64,000 bases of DNA, taken from positions 62,001-126,000 of the forward strand of contig CBDBBO010000003.1 in assembly GCA_965203135.1 (NCBI GenBank), read 5' to 3'. The DNA is from CATOSD01 sp965203135 (GTDB taxonomy: Bacteria; Chloroflexota; Dehalococcoidia; Lucifugimonadales; CATOSD01). The notes under the pieces were generated by a model that saw nothing but the letters and a program-made list of their open reading frames with translations, was not told the origin of the DNA and did no database searches. Position numbers and translations under genes: made by a program. This document shows, in pieces, positions 51,014 through 60,102 of the stretch; within the stretch, counting starts at the first letter, position 1; each line of letters starts with the position of its first letter.

Positions 51014-52207
51014 CTACAGCCGCCCGAACTCCGGCAGGGAGGGGCCGATCAACGGCATGGCGTAGCGCACGAATCCAGGCGTAACGCGCCCGCTCGCGGC
51101 ATCGTACATGGCGGGCGGCATTCGGCGGACACGCCCGGCGACCTCGGCCAGCGGCGCCAGTCCAGTCTCGACCGCGTAGGCCGGCCCGTCGACGCGCTGG
51201 AGCGTGACTATCGCGTCGGTGTGGCCTTCGAGGGCGTAGCGTACTGCGGCCCTGCCGACCAGCTCCGCCTCACGCGCGTCAACCTCCGACACGCACTCTG
51301 CGAGCGAGCGCTGGATGGTGCCGGGCGTCTCGTGCCGCGCCCGCACGCCCAGTTGCCGCGAGACGAGGCGCGCCAGGTGACGCGCGGGGCTGTCGTAGTA
51401 GGCGTGACCGAAGTCGTCCACGTGCCAGGGCCCGGCGTCACCGCCGAGCGGGCCTTCCGCGCCACGCACGTTGTCCGACACCACGGCCACGGCGAAACCG
51501 AATCGCCGCAACGCCTCCTCCACCGCCGCGATGAACCCGTCCTCGTCCACCGGCGCCTCCGGTACGCACACTACGTGGGGAGCGTCGCGCTCCTCCCGCT
51601 TGCCCAGCGTCGATGCGGCGGCGAGCCAGCCGGCGTCCCGGCCCATCACCTCGATCACCGTCACCGGCGCAGCCGCCCCCATGGACTCCGCGTCCCGGCC
51701 CGCGCCCATCGTCGCCAGCGCCACGAAGCGCGCCGCGCTGCCGTAGCCCGGCGTGTGGTCGGTCAGCACGAGGTCGTTGTCGATGGTCTTGGGAACGTTC
51801 ACGACGCGGAGGTCGTAGCCCGAGTCTCGCGCCGCGAGATCCAGCGTGTGGCCGGTCTCGGCCGAGTCGTTGCCGCCTATGATGAAGCACGCTGACACGC
51901 GGCGGGCCGACAGCGTTTCGAGGATGGCGGGCAGGTCGCCGTCCCTGAGCTTGCGCCGGGTGGAGCCGAGCGCCGCGCCCGGCGTCGCCTCGACTCGCCC
52001 CCACTGCGCGTCGGACACGGCGGCCAGCGGGATGAGATCGCCGGCCAGCAGGCCCTCGACGCCGCGCCGCGCGCCGTAGACTTCGCCGAACGCGCCGCTG
52101 TCGCTCGCCTCGCGCACCACGCCCGCCAGGCTGCGGTTCAGCACCTGAGTGGCTCCCCCGGACTGCATAACGAGGGCGTTCGCGGGAGAGGGAGGGCCGT
52201 TCACCAT
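51014..52207 (-). CDS. 6-phosphofructokinase, probably PPi-dependent
   Basis: 397 aa from ATG 52207. PFK A fold: NALVMQSGGATQVLNRSLAG, IIGGNDSAETG, NVPKTIDNDLVLTDHTPGYGSA, VIEVMGRDAGWLA. The Asp in GGNDS and the Lys of PKTIDND are the residues that distinguish PPi-using from ATP-using enzymes (ATP forms have GGDG and PGTIDND), so pyrophosphate use, with reversible fructose-6-phosphate/fructose-1,6-bisphosphate conversion, is likely. Monocistronic. Confidence 0.86.
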   Translation of the reverse strand: MVNGPPSPANALVMQSGGATQVLNRSLAGVVREASDSGAFGEVYGARRGVEGLLAGDLIPLAAVSDAQWGRVEATPGAALGSTRRKLRDGDLPAILETLSARRVSACFIIGGNDSAETGHTLDLAARDSGYDLRVVNVPKTIDNDLVLTDHTPGYGSAARFVALATMGAGRDAESMGAAAPVTVIEVMGRDAGWLAAASTLGKREERDAPHVVCVPEAPVDEDGFIAAVEEALRRFGFAVAVVSDNVRGAEGPLGGDAGPWHVDDFGHAYYDSPARHLARLVSRQLGVRARHETPGTIQRSLAECVSEVDAREAELVGRAAVRYALEGHTDAIVTLQRVDGPAYAVETGLAPLAEVAGRVRRMPPAMYDAASGRVTPGFVRYAMPLIGPSLPEFGRL

Positions 52208-52307
52208 GTGACTCCGTGGGGCCGAGTTGCTGCAGTGGAACGCGACACCCCTATTGCGACGGGAGCGCGAGCGGCTATGATAGTCCAAACGGCCTGGAGG
52301 TTAGGAC

Positions 52308-52541
52308 TTGGCTGAACTACGAAGCTCCGTATCCCCTGCCGCGGCATGGTTCCTCTATTCCGAGAGCGGCGAGCCGATGGGCCGCGTGTACAGGCAGACA
52401 GAGGACGAAGCGGAGCCCGTGCCCGGGGAGCGCTTCGAGGCGGAGCACGGGCGCGGGACGCTGGAGGTGGTGAGCTTCGAGGAGCTGTCCAGCGCTTGCA
52501 TCTTGCGGCGCTTCAGGGTGGTGGTGCGAGAGGCCGGCTGA
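52308..52541 (+). CDS. Uncharacterised 77-aa protein
   Basis: Starts at TTG 52308 with GGAGG 8 nt upstream. WFLYSESGEPMGRVYRQTED, then a beta-strand-rich tail ending LRRFRVVVREAG. No motif recognised. Divergent from the phosphofructokinase gene and convergent with an LLM oxidoreductase. Confidence 0.55.
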   Translation: MAELRSSVSPAAAWFLYSESGEPMGRVYRQTEDEAEPVPGERFEAEHGRGTLEVVSFEELSSACILRRFRVVVREAG

Positions 52542-52548
52542 GTGCCGC

Positions 52549-53478
52549 TCACTCCAGGGCCGGCGCGACCTTCTCGGCGAAGTGCTCGATCGTGCGGGTG
52601 CAGTCGGCGGGGTCCGACGTGCGGAAGTCGAACGTGAGCTGGTCGATGCCGATGTCGCGGCAGCGGAGCGCGTCGTCTATGACCTGCTGCGTGGTTGCGA
52701 TCAGCGCGCCGCCTGTGCGCACTCCGCCGCCCTCGGTCAGCCCGATGTCCGTGAAGAAGAGGCTGCGCTTGAGCGAGATGGTGATGTCCGTCACGTCGCG
52801 TCCCGCCTGCTCGGCGTAGTTGGCCAGCCGGGGGAGCATCGCCTTCACGAAGTCCGGCGTCTGCCGCGTGGGGTGCCAGGCGTCGCCGTACTTGGCGGTG
52901 CGGCGCAGCGCACGGCCGGTGTGGCCGCCCACCCATATCGGTATGTGCGGCTTCTGCACCGGCTTGGGATACATCTGGATGCCGTCGAAGTCGAAGAACC
53001 GGCCGTGGTACTCTGGCTCATCCTCGGTCCAAAGGCACCTCATCACTTCCAGGCACTCGTCGCTCATCGGCCCGCGGTCGGCGTAGGGCACACGCAGCGT
53101 ATCGAACTCCTTCTCCAGCCAGCCTACGCCAACACCACAGATCACCCTGCCGTTGGTGAGCACGTCCAGGGATGAGAACATCTTTGCCTGTACCACTGGG
53201 TCGCGGTACGGCAGTATGATGACCGTCGAACCGATTCGAACGCGCTCGGTCGCGCCCGCGACGAAGGTAAGCACGGTCATCATCTCGTGGTAAGGCGCGT
53301 CCGCCGGGCGCTGGAACGAGCCGTCCTCGGTGTAGGGGTACTGGTCCGTGCCGGCGGTGGGCAGCACGATGTGGTCGCCCGACCAGATGGACTCGAAGCC
53401 CAGCTCGTCCGCTCGCCTGGCGAACGCCAGCAGCGCCTGTCCATCGAGCGTACCGGGTAGATTGAATCCGAATTTCAC
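52549..53478 (-). CDS. LLM-class F420-dependent oxidoreductase
   Basis: 309 aa from GTG 53478 (GGAGAAA upstream): MKFGFNLPGTLDGQALLAFA (GTG read as Met). ADELGFESIWSGDHIVLP, VRIGSTVIILPYRDPVVQAK and GVGVGWLEKEFDTL (phosphate-binding turn) fit the Rv2161c-like F420-dependent group. Follows an Asp-box propeller gene on the same strand. Confidence 0.88.
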   Translation of the reverse strand: MKFGFNLPGTLDGQALLAFARRADELGFESIWSGDHIVLPTAGTDQYPYTEDGSFQRPADAPYHEMMTVLTFVAGATERVRIGSTVIILPYRDPVVQAKMFSSLDVLTNGRVICGVGVGWLEKEFDTLRVPYADRGPMSDECLEVMRCLWTEDEPEYHGRFFDFDGIQMYPKPVQKPHIPIWVGGHTGRALRRTAKYGDAWHPTRQTPDFVKAMLPRLANYAEQAGRDVTDITISLKRSLFFTDIGLTEGGGVRTGGALIATTQQVIDDALRCRDIGIDQLTFDFRTSDPADCTRTIEHFAEKVAPALE

Positions 53479-53509
53479 GGTGTTTCTCCGACCGCCGTCC
53501 GTTGGCGTT

Positions 53510-54568
53510 CTAGCCGCTAACCATCGGGTAGACGTGGCGGCTGCGGGACATCTCCACGGGAATCTCGCTGCCCGTCCAGGTCTCGCCGCCGTCGGCGCTG
53601 GCGTAGAACTGGCCATAGCCGGCGCAGCAGAAGACGTTGGTGGGCGCGGCCCGGTCGATGGCGATCTGGAACATGCGGCTGGGCGGGGTGCCGCCGATGT
53701 CGATGCGCTCCCACGTCTCGCCTACGTCGCGGCTGCGGAACAGCGCGCCCGCCTCTTGGGTGCCCTGCGGCGCGCCGCCTCCGCCCGCGCCGGCGGCGAG
53801 GTACATGGTGCGCGGGTCGTCCGGTGCGACTATCAGTCCGCGGCAGTAGGAGCCGCCCGGGAACATCTCGCCGAACCGCACGTGCTCCCAGTGGCCGCCG
53901 CGGTCGCGGCTCCTGAACATCGCCACCTGCGTGATGATGTAGACCATGCCCGGCGCCGCTGCGCTCACCTGGACGCCGTGCAGGTCCACGGTGTTGTTGC
54001 GCACGTACAGTCCGTCCGTGATCGAGTCCCAGCTATCGCCGCCGTCCCTGCTGGCCAGCAGCCCGCCCACCTCGACCGCGGCGTACACGTCCGACGGGTC
54101 GGAAGGATCCGCCGCGATGCCTATGACGCGCTTTGCGAGCGGTGGCATGTAGGTTGTCACGTCTGGGTACTTAATGCGGTCCGTGTTCATCTGCCGCCAG
54201 GTCTCGCCGCCGTCCTGTGTGCGGTAGATCGTGCAGGGCTCGTAACCGGCGAAAACGACATTGGGATCGGACGGATGGAACGCTAACGACCAGACGTCCT
54301 GGCCTTCGCGCGGCGCCTCAAGCGCCTCCCAGTGGTCACCGCGGTCGTCGCTGCGGTAGACGCCTTGTTGTGTGCCGGCGTAGACGACGGACGGCTTGTC
54401 GGGGTGCACGAGCAGCGCCCGCACCTGGGGCTTCGGCGGCAAGCCCTTTTCGGCGGGCTCCCACTCGCCGCCAAGGGCCATGCGATACAGGCCGCCCTCG
54501 GCGATGTTGTCGCCCTCGCCGCCCAGCCCGGCGTATACGTGCGTGGTATGACCGTTAGTGGTTGCCAT
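53510..54568 (-). CDS. Asp-box (BNR) beta-propeller protein
   Basis: 352 aa. At least six Asp-box turns, S-x-D-x-G-x-x-W: SDDRGDHWEAL, TQDGGETWRQM, SRDGGDSWDSI, SRDRGGHWEHV, SRDVGETWERI, SADGGETWTGS. A sialidase/sortilin-type propeller without a signal peptide and without visible sialidase catalytic residues. Function unknown. Flanked by two LLM genes on the same strand. Confidence 0.83.
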   Translation of the reverse strand: MATTNGHTTHVYAGLGGEGDNIAEGGLYRMALGGEWEPAEKGLPPKPQVRALLVHPDKPSVVYAGTQQGVYRSDDRGDHWEALEAPREGQDVWSLAFHPSDPNVVFAGYEPCTIYRTQDGGETWRQMNTDRIKYPDVTTYMPPLAKRVIGIAADPSDPSDVYAAVEVGGLLASRDGGDSWDSITDGLYVRNNTVDLHGVQVSAAAPGMVYIITQVAMFRSRDRGGHWEHVRFGEMFPGGSYCRGLIVAPDDPRTMYLAAGAGGGGAPQGTQEAGALFRSRDVGETWERIDIGGTPPSRMFQIAIDRAAPTNVFCCAGYGQFYASADGGETWTGSEIPVEMSRSRHVYPMVSG

Positions 54569-54613
54569 TGCGTTCCCCCCTTGCTCGCCCTGACCCGCGA
54601 TCCCCCTGCAGCT

Positions 54614-55801
54614 CTAGTCCGCCGGCACCGGCTCGGCGACCTGCGACGTGAAGGCGGGCATCACTTCCTCCGCGAACTGCTGCATCTGCTCCAGTATCAC
54701 GGACTGCGGCGTCCCCACCGGCTGGCTGACGCTGATGCGGTCGGTTCCCGGGTACAACTCCTGGATGCGCAACAGCTTCTCAGCGATCAACTCAGACGGC
54801 CCGCACAGGAAGCCGCCGGTCTCGACCGCGCCCTCCAGCGTGGGCAGGCCCGCGTTGGGCGCTTTGGCGGGGTCGCTCATATCCTCGATCTGCTGGTCGC
54901 TGAGCGCCCGCACGAGCCGCAGCGGCCCGAACATCTTGAGGTTCTCCTCGAAGTAACCGGCGGCCTCCTCGATGGCCTGCTCCTGGGTGTCGGCGATGTA
55001 GAAGTGGAAGCCGAAGCTCAGCCCCTCGCCCAACTCGGCGTCGCGTCCCGCACGGTGCTGCGCTGCCTGGAACGCCTCGATCACCTGGTGCATCGCGCCG
55101 CCCTCGGCGACACCGCCGCCGATGATGCCCTTGATACCGTGCTTCGCCATGAAGTCCAGCCCTCGCTGGGTCGCGCTCTGTATCGGCTGCCAGCACTCTA
55201 CAGGCAGGCGCAACGGGCGTGGCACCAGCGTTATCTCCTCCAGGTCGTAGCCGCGGTACGGCACCGAGGGCGGTATGGCGTAGTACTTGCCCTTGTGGCT
55301 GAACGACCGCTCGTTGAAGGACTTCATGATGATCTCGACCTGCTCCTCGAACAGGTCGCGGTTGGCGGGCTGGTCCAGCAACGGTGAATCGAAAGTCTCC
55401 ACCTCGCGGGTGTGGTAGCCGCGCCCCACGCCGAACGTGACGCGCCCGCCCGTAAGGATGTCGGCGGTGGCGTAGTCCTCGGCCAGCCGCAGGGGATGCC
55501 ACATCGGGGTGATGTTGAAGCCGCAGCCGATCCGTATCCTCTCCGTAATGTGCGCCAGATGCACGGCGAGCATTAAGATGTTGGGAATACACTCGTAGCC
55601 CTCGGGTTGAAAGTGGTGCTCGGCAAGCCAGAACGTGTCGTAGCCGTAGCCGTCCATTAGCTTGGCGATCGCTTCCGCCTTGTCGTAGGCGGTCACGAGA
55701 TGGTCGTTCGGAAACACCCGGTCGTTCACGGCGGTGCCGCCGTATCCAACGTCCGTCATGTCCACGTGTCCAGCGTACAGAGTATCGAACTTGGTGATCA
55801 T
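54614..55801 (-). CDS. LLM-class flavin-dependent monooxygenase
   Basis: 395 aa. GYDTFWLAEHHFQPEGYECI, RIRIGCGFNITPMWHPLRLA, DILTGGRVTFGVGRGYHTRE and ERPLR-type substrate loop features are typical of alkanal/alkanesulfonate-like monooxygenases using FMN. Third LLM gene in the window. Confidence 0.88.
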   Translation of the reverse strand: MITKFDTLYAGHVDMTDVGYGGTAVNDRVFPNDHLVTAYDKAEAIAKLMDGYGYDTFWLAEHHFQPEGYECIPNILMLAVHLAHITERIRIGCGFNITPMWHPLRLAEDYATADILTGGRVTFGVGRGYHTREVETFDSPLLDQPANRDLFEEQVEIIMKSFNERSFSHKGKYYAIPPSVPYRGYDLEEITLVPRPLRLPVECWQPIQSATQRGLDFMAKHGIKGIIGGGVAEGGAMHQVIEAFQAAQHRAGRDAELGEGLSFGFHFYIADTQEQAIEEAAGYFEENLKMFGPLRLVRALSDQQIEDMSDPAKAPNAGLPTLEGAVETGGFLCGPSELIAEKLLRIQELYPGTDRISVSQPVGTPQSVILEQMQQFAEEVMPAFTSQVAEPVPAD

Positions 55802-55846
55802 ATCCTCGCTCCTTGCTGCGCTTAGCGCCTTCGAACGCTGCCGATG

Positions 55847-56344
55847 CTAGGCGTACTCCGCGCCCATCAGGCAGGCGACGGGCCGGTTCGTGCGCTCCGC
55901 CTCCTCGAAAGAGAGGGACAGCCGCCCGATGTCGGCGTCAGTCTCGACCAGGAAATAGCTGATGCCCCAGGCATTCAGCGTAGGTTCCGTTATCCTGCCC
56001 GCCGAGTCCGGCGTCTTGCCGTGACGTGTCCAGCCGCGGTATCCGATGATGAGCACGACCGGCAGGTTCACGTCGACGCCCAGGCCGCGAATGGAGTCGC
56101 CCGCCTCGAACAGCCCTGTGTTCTGGATCAGCACCACAGGCCGCTTGCCACCCACCCACAGCCCGGCGGCTATGGCCAGCGTCTCCCCTTCCCGGCAGAC
56201 CGGTACCAGCCGCAGCGAATCCTCCTCCTGCATCTGCTCGTACAGGTAGTTGGTCTCGCTGTCCGGCAGGCAGATGACGTGGGAAACACCGTTCTTGGTG
56301 AGCTCATCGATGACGGGCTGCGGGGTCAATGCGGGTTCAAGCAT
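55847..56344 (-). CDS. TPP-domain protein, sulfopyruvate decarboxylase alpha-subunit-like
   Basis: 165 aa, a single pyrimidine-binding domain. VIDELTKNGVSHVICLPDSE, then CREGETLAIAAGLWVGGKRP with the Glu that activates thiamine diphosphate, and PVVLIIGYRG. Resembles ComD/phosphonopyruvate decarboxylase alpha subunits, which need a separate beta subunit (none visible). Last gene on the LLM strand; its substrate is open. Confidence 0.76.
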   Translation of the reverse strand: MLEPALTPQPVIDELTKNGVSHVICLPDSETNYLYEQMQEEDSLRLVPVCREGETLAIAAGLWVGGKRPVVLIQNTGLFEAGDSIRGLGVDVNLPVVLIIGYRGWTRHGKTPDSAGRITEPTLNAWGISYFLVETDADIGRLSLSFEEAERTNRPVACLMGAEYA

Positions 56345-56741
56345 CGGGAACGTCCTTTCGCCGACTGGCCAGAGGGTACGTGTGGCCGATTATATGCGTC
56401 GCGCACGGGAGGGTCAACTTGGCGAGGCAGGTGCGCGGGGCCGCTCCTCGGCGAGTGTCACCCCCCAAGCCCAATCACAGCCGCCAGTCACTGACGCTTC
56501 GAAACGGCCTTCCCGGCCCATAGTCGCCAAAGTATGGCCTCGATTGGTCTTGACAAGGTCTCTGTAAGGGTTGTTGATTGGTGTTCATGGACATAGACTA
56601 AGAACAGGACAAGAAGTGTCAAGGCAGAGAGAGGCGACAAATGCCGACCGTTTGGGGAGAACGGCCCTTCCCTGTTTGCCGAAAGGACACTCTACGAATT
56701 AGCGCGAACGGCGCACGCCGTTCGGAGTATGGAGGGATTGT
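56345..56741. other. 397-bp interval without convincing genes
   Basis: Between the divergent TPP-domain gene and the DUF5679 gene. A TTGACA at 56550-56555 is a possible -35 but has no good -10 at the right distance. Open frames here have no ribosome sites. Confidence 0.4.
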
Positions 56742-56885
56742 ATGCAGGCCTACTGTCTCAAGTGCCGTGATCACCGCGACATCAGCGACGCCGAGCAAGT
56801 CAAGCTCAAGAACGGGAGGCCCGCCACGCGGGGCAAGTGCTCTGTCTGCACGGCCACGGTGTTCAGAATTGGGAAGGCGGCCTAG
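56742..56885 (+). CDS. DUF5679-family small zinc-ribbon protein
   Basis: 47 aa, too short for a normal gene scan. GGAGGG is 7 nt before the ATG. MQAYCLKCRDHRDISDAEQ, then K-N-G-R-P-A-T-R-G-K-C-S-V-C and a closing FRIGK tail. The two CxxC pairs and the NGRPAT-x-G-x-C core match DUF5679, a family of tiny Cys4 proteins common in Chloroflexota and other phyla. Function unknown, probably a zinc knuckle. Confidence 0.85.
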   Translation: MQAYCLKCRDHRDISDAEQVKLKNGRPATRGKCSVCTATVFRIGKAA

Positions 56886-56969
56886 CATCAGGCCGGGCGA
56901 TTAGCCACCCTTCTTGATTGGAAGCTCCGGCGCAAGGAGCGTCGGATTTCAATCTAGTCACAAACAACA

Positions 56970-57015
56970 GAGGCGAACCGCGATGGCTCCTTGTGAGAAC
57001 CGCCCGGTTCGCCTC
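56970..57015 (-). terminator. Terminator hairpin between convergent DUF5679 and cupin genes
   Basis: Perfect 11-bp stem GAGGCGAACCG (56970-56980) and CGGTTCGCCTC (57005-57015), 24-nt loop. On the minus strand it is followed by TGTTGTTTG, so it best terminates the cupin-like gene. Confidence 0.6.
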
Positions 57016-57036
57016 CTGTAGTGTCCGGGACTACCA

Positions 57037-57576
57037 CTACACGGGCGTTACGGCACCGGATCCAAGATCGATGGTGCTCTCGCGCGTGCCCTCGCCACCC
57101 ATGAGGATCACCACGCAGGAAGGCTCGCCGCCCTCCGCCCACTGCCTGTGAATGTTGCGGGGCGCGTCGTACCAGTACCCCAGATCTCCGCGTTCGATGT
57201 GGTGATCGGTCAGCACCTGAAGCTCCGCACTGTCGGGTTCGCCGCCGTCGTCGACCCTGGTCCACACTGTGAATCGCTCTTTGCCCGAAATGCCGCACTC
57301 CAGCCCCCAGCGGTGATGAGCGTGCACCGGCGTCGGCTCGTCGGACGCGAAACGCGCCACCACCAGCCGGAAACGCTTGTCCGGGTCGACGTGGAGGATG
57401 CGGCCTCCAAGCCCCGAGCTGCCCGAGCTCGCCTCGCCCTGCAACGTCAGGTCGCCGCCCTCAGCCACGAGCTGCTGCAGCTTTGGGCCCAGCGACCAGA
57501 TGGTCTCCATAGACACGCCCTTCTCGTTCAGGGCGGTGTCCACGTCAGACACGAAATCCGATACCGAATACGACAT
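57037..57576 (-). CDS. Cysteine-dioxygenase/cupin-like beta-barrel protein
   Basis: 179 aa. N-terminal helical region, then a cupin barrel: DEPTPVHAHHRWGLECGISG plus KERFTVW (three His and one Glu as metal ligands) and a second motif IERGDLGYWYDAPRNIHRQW. Length and layout match the cysteine dioxygenase-like cupins, but I cannot assign a substrate. Confidence 0.74.
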   Translation of the reverse strand: MSYSVSDFVSDVDTALNEKGVSMETIWSLGPKLQQLVAEGGDLTLQGEASSGSSGLGGRILHVDPDKRFRLVVARFASDEPTPVHAHHRWGLECGISGKERFTVWTRVDDGGEPDSAELQVLTDHHIERGDLGYWYDAPRNIHRQWAEGGEPSCVVILMGGEGTRESTIDLGSGAVTPV

Positions 57577-57703
57577 GTGAATGCTCCTTCGCGGTTAAGA
57601 CTTCCCTGGCGATGCGCCACGCCAGCGCACGCCTGCGCTGCCGACAATTCTACAACAAACCCGCACGAAGCGTTCGGCGCCGGGCTGTCCGCGCGCCGAT
57701 TTC

Positions 57704-57733
57704 TTGACATCGTGTCTCGCCCCATAGTACCAT
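57704..57733 (+). promoter_or_regulatory. Promoter of the methionine/SAM cycle operon
   Basis: Perfect TTGACA (57704-57709), 18-nt spacer and TACCAT (57728-57733, 4 of 6). Transcription would start about 57740, just before the SAM riboswitch. Confidence 0.65.
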
Positions 57734-57760
57734 TGCCGCCAAATCGAATAGCTGCAGCTC

Positions 57761-57877
57761 TTATCACGAGAGGCGGAGGGATCGGCCCAGTGATGCCCGG
57801 CAACCGGTTGTTCTGGCCCTGAAGGCCAGCAACGCGGTGCCAAGTCCGACGAGCGTACAGCGCTCGAGAGATGAGAG
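57761..57877 (+). promoter_or_regulatory. SAM-I (S-box) riboswitch
   Basis: The conserved core is present in order: TTATCACGAGAGGCGGAGGG (P1/P2 and kink-turn), then GGCCC-AGTGATGCCCGGCAACC (P3 region), a P3 hairpin CTGGCCCTGAAGGCCAG, GGTGCCAAGTCC and the closing GAGAGATGAGAG. SAM-I leaders turn off transcription when SAM is high. It precedes mtnA-mtnP-ahcY-metK. Confidence 0.93.
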
Positions 57878-57891
57878 TTTCCTTTCAGGTG

Positions 57892-57927
57892 AGAGCTTCC
57901 CCGCGTAACCGGTGAAGCTCTTTTTTT
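57892..57927 (+). terminator. Riboswitch-controlled intrinsic terminator
   Basis: Stem AGAGCTTC (57892-57899) and GAAGCTCT (57914-57921), then a seven-T tract (57921-57927). It sits 15 nt after the SAM aptamer, the usual expression platform: SAM binding lets this stem form and ends transcription. Confidence 0.92.
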
Positions 57928-58072
57928 GTACCAGGAAGTCTGCCCCGGTCACCCCGCTCAGCGCCTCAACTCGCTTTCGGTCGCCACTCCGCCTTACGTT
58001 TCGGCATTCTCACGTCAGAGGGGCAGGCACGACCGCCCCGCACGGGAGACCCGCGGGCTACAGGACCACCGC

Positions 58073-59122
58073 TTGAACATCGAACAGCCCGAATTCAGCC
58101 CCATCCGGTGGCAGGACGACAATAGCGTCGTCCTGATCGACCAGTCGCGCCTGCCGCTCGAGGAGGTGTGGCTGCGCTTCGACGACTACCGGGGCGTCGT
58201 CCGCGCTATCAAGGACATGAGCGTCCGCGGCGCGCCGGCCATCGGAATCGCAGGGGCTTACGCGGTGGCCCTCGCCGCGCTGGAGTTCGAGCGTCAGGGC
58301 GCAGGTGATCTTGCCGCTGCGTTGGACGCCCCGGCGCATCTGATCCGCGAGGCGCGCCCCACCGCCGTAAACCTGGCCTGGGCCGTCGACCGGATGCTCG
58401 GAGTGGCCCGGTCTAACGGCGCTGCCGCAACTCTCGTGGACGAGGCGAAGCGAATCCACGAGAAGGACATAACCGCCAACCGCGCAATCGGCCAGCACGG
58501 CGTTGCGCTACTCGACCCCGGCGCGGCGGTGCTGACGCACTGCAACACCGGCGCGCTGGCGACGGGCGGGTACGGCACCGCTCTCGGCGTCGTGCGCTCG
58601 GCGTGGTCGCAGGGCAAACTCTCCGCGGTGTATGCCACGGAGACACGGCCGCTGCTGCAGGGGGCCCGTCTCACTGCCTGGGAACTCGCCCGCGCCGGCG
58701 TTCCGTTCACGCTGATTCCCGATTCTGCCGCCGCCCACCTGATGCGCCTCGGCTCCGTCCACGCGGTGATAGTGGGCGCCGACCGCATCGCAGCCAACGG
58801 CGACGTCGCCAACAAGATTGGCACTTATGGCCTGGCAGTTCTCGCAAGAGAGCACGGCCTCCCGTTCTACGTCGCCGCCCCCACGAGCACCATCGACCCG
58901 GACGCGGAGCGCGGCAGCGACATCCCCATCGAGCACCGGAGGGAAGAAGAGGTTACGAGCATTGCCGGCGTGCCTACCACTGTTCAGGGCGCGCGAGCAC
59001 TCAACGTCGCTTTCGACCTGACGCCTGCCGAGTATGTCAGCGCCATCATCACCGAACGCGGCGTGTTGCGAGCACCCTACCAGGGCGCACTCGAGAACAT
59101 GCTGGAGCCGGCGCATGTCTAG
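58073..59122 (+). CDS. mtnA: S-methyl-5-thioribose-1-phosphate isomerase
   Basis: 349 aa from TTG 58073 (LNIEQPEFSPIRWQDD); an upstream in-frame extension would cross the terminator. MtnA/eIF2B-type motifs: SVRGAPAIGIAGAYAVALAA, PTAVNLAWAVDRM, HCNTGALATGGYGTALGVV, ATETRPLLQGARLTAWEL (active Cys in HCNTG) and GADRIAANGDVANKIGTYGL. Converts methylthioribose-1-phosphate to the ribulose isomer in methionine salvage. Confidence 0.95.
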   Translation: MNIEQPEFSPIRWQDDNSVVLIDQSRLPLEEVWLRFDDYRGVVRAIKDMSVRGAPAIGIAGAYAVALAALEFERQGAGDLAAALDAPAHLIREARPTAVNLAWAVDRMLGVARSNGAAATLVDEAKRIHEKDITANRAIGQHGVALLDPGAAVLTHCNTGALATGGYGTALGVVRSAWSQGKLSAVYATETRPLLQGARLTAWELARAGVPFTLIPDSAAAHLMRLGSVHAVIVGADRIAANGDVANKIGTYGLAVLAREHGLPFYVAAPTSTIDPDAERGSDIPIEHRREEEVTSIAGVPTTVQGARALNVAFDLTPAEYVSAIITERGVLRAPYQGALENMLEPAHV

Positions 59123-59151
59123 TCGATTCCCAGTGTTCGCGGAGGCGAGTC

Positions 59152-60012
59152 TTGGCTGAGGCGAAGCTTGCATTCATAGGCGGCTCGGGCCTGTACGACC
59201 TGCCCGAGCTTACGGACCGTAACGAGATGTCCGTGGACACGCCATACGGCCCGCCAAGCGATTCCGTCATACTCGGGTCCATTAGGGGCGTGAACGTAGC
59301 GTTCCTGTCCCGCCATGGGAGGGGCCACCGCATCTCCCCCACCGAGTTGCCGGCGCGCGCAAACATCTACGCCCTGAAGTCGCTTGGCGTGGAGCGCATC
59401 GTGTCGGTAAGCGCGGTCGGCAGCTTGAAGGAGGGCATCCGCCCTCTAGATATGGTGGTTCCCGACCAGCTCATCGACCGCACCAAGTCCCGCGCCGCCA
59501 CGTTCTTCGAGGGCGGTATCGTGGGCCACGTAGCCTTCGCCGACCCGTTCTGCCCAGACCTGAGCCGGGAGTTGGCGGCCTCCTCCTCTGGGCAGGGCGC
59601 GACCACTCACGTCGGCGGCGCCTGCGTGGTGATAGAGGGGCCGCAGTTCTCGACGCGTGCAGAGTCCAAGCTCTACCAGTCTTGGGATGCGGACATAATC
59701 GGCATGACCGCGCTGCCGGAGGCGAAGCTCGCGCGTGAGGCCGAAATGTGCTACGCCACACTGGCCTGTGTCACCGACTACGACACCTGGCACGTCAGCG
59801 AGGAGGACGTAACCGTCGAGGTGGTCATCGCGAACCTGCACCGCAACGTGTCCCTGGCCCAGGCGGTCATCCGCGCCATAGCCACCGTCGCGGAGAAGGA
59901 ACGGCGCTGTGAGTGCGGCTCGGCCCTGGCGAACGCAATCGTGACGGCCAGGGACCGCATACCGGCGGAGACCGCCCGTCGGCTGGGCGTCATCGTCGAT
60001 AAGTACGTATGA
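59152..60012 (+). CDS. mtnP: S-methyl-5'-thioadenosine phosphorylase
   Basis: 286 aa from TTG 59152 with GGAGG 6 nt upstream. Purine nucleoside phosphorylase family 2: AFIGGSGLYDLPEL, phosphate-binding SRHGRGHRISPTELPARANI, EGPQFSTRAESKLY and MTALPEAKLAREAEMCYATL. Releases adenine from MTA, giving the substrate for MtnA after phosphorolysis. Second gene of the operon. Confidence 0.94.
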   Translation: MAEAKLAFIGGSGLYDLPELTDRNEMSVDTPYGPPSDSVILGSIRGVNVAFLSRHGRGHRISPTELPARANIYALKSLGVERIVSVSAVGSLKEGIRPLDMVVPDQLIDRTKSRAATFFEGGIVGHVAFADPFCPDLSRELAASSSGQGATTHVGGACVVIEGPQFSTRAESKLYQSWDADIIGMTALPEAKLAREAEMCYATLACVTDYDTWHVSEEDVTVEVVIANLHRNVSLAQAVIRAIATVAEKERRCECGSALANAIVTARDRIPAETARRLGVIVDKYV

Positions 60013-60102
60013 ACCGGCGCGCCCGACCCTCGCGCCAGAGCGGGCGGGCGGCAGCCTAGAAGCAGAGCAAGCAACACCAGAAGAGGTTGGAGGATTCGGA
60101 AG

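Noticed and set aside
57926..58072. N-terminal extension of mtnA
   Set aside because: It would begin at the terminator T-tract; the TTG at 58073 gives the standard MtnA start.
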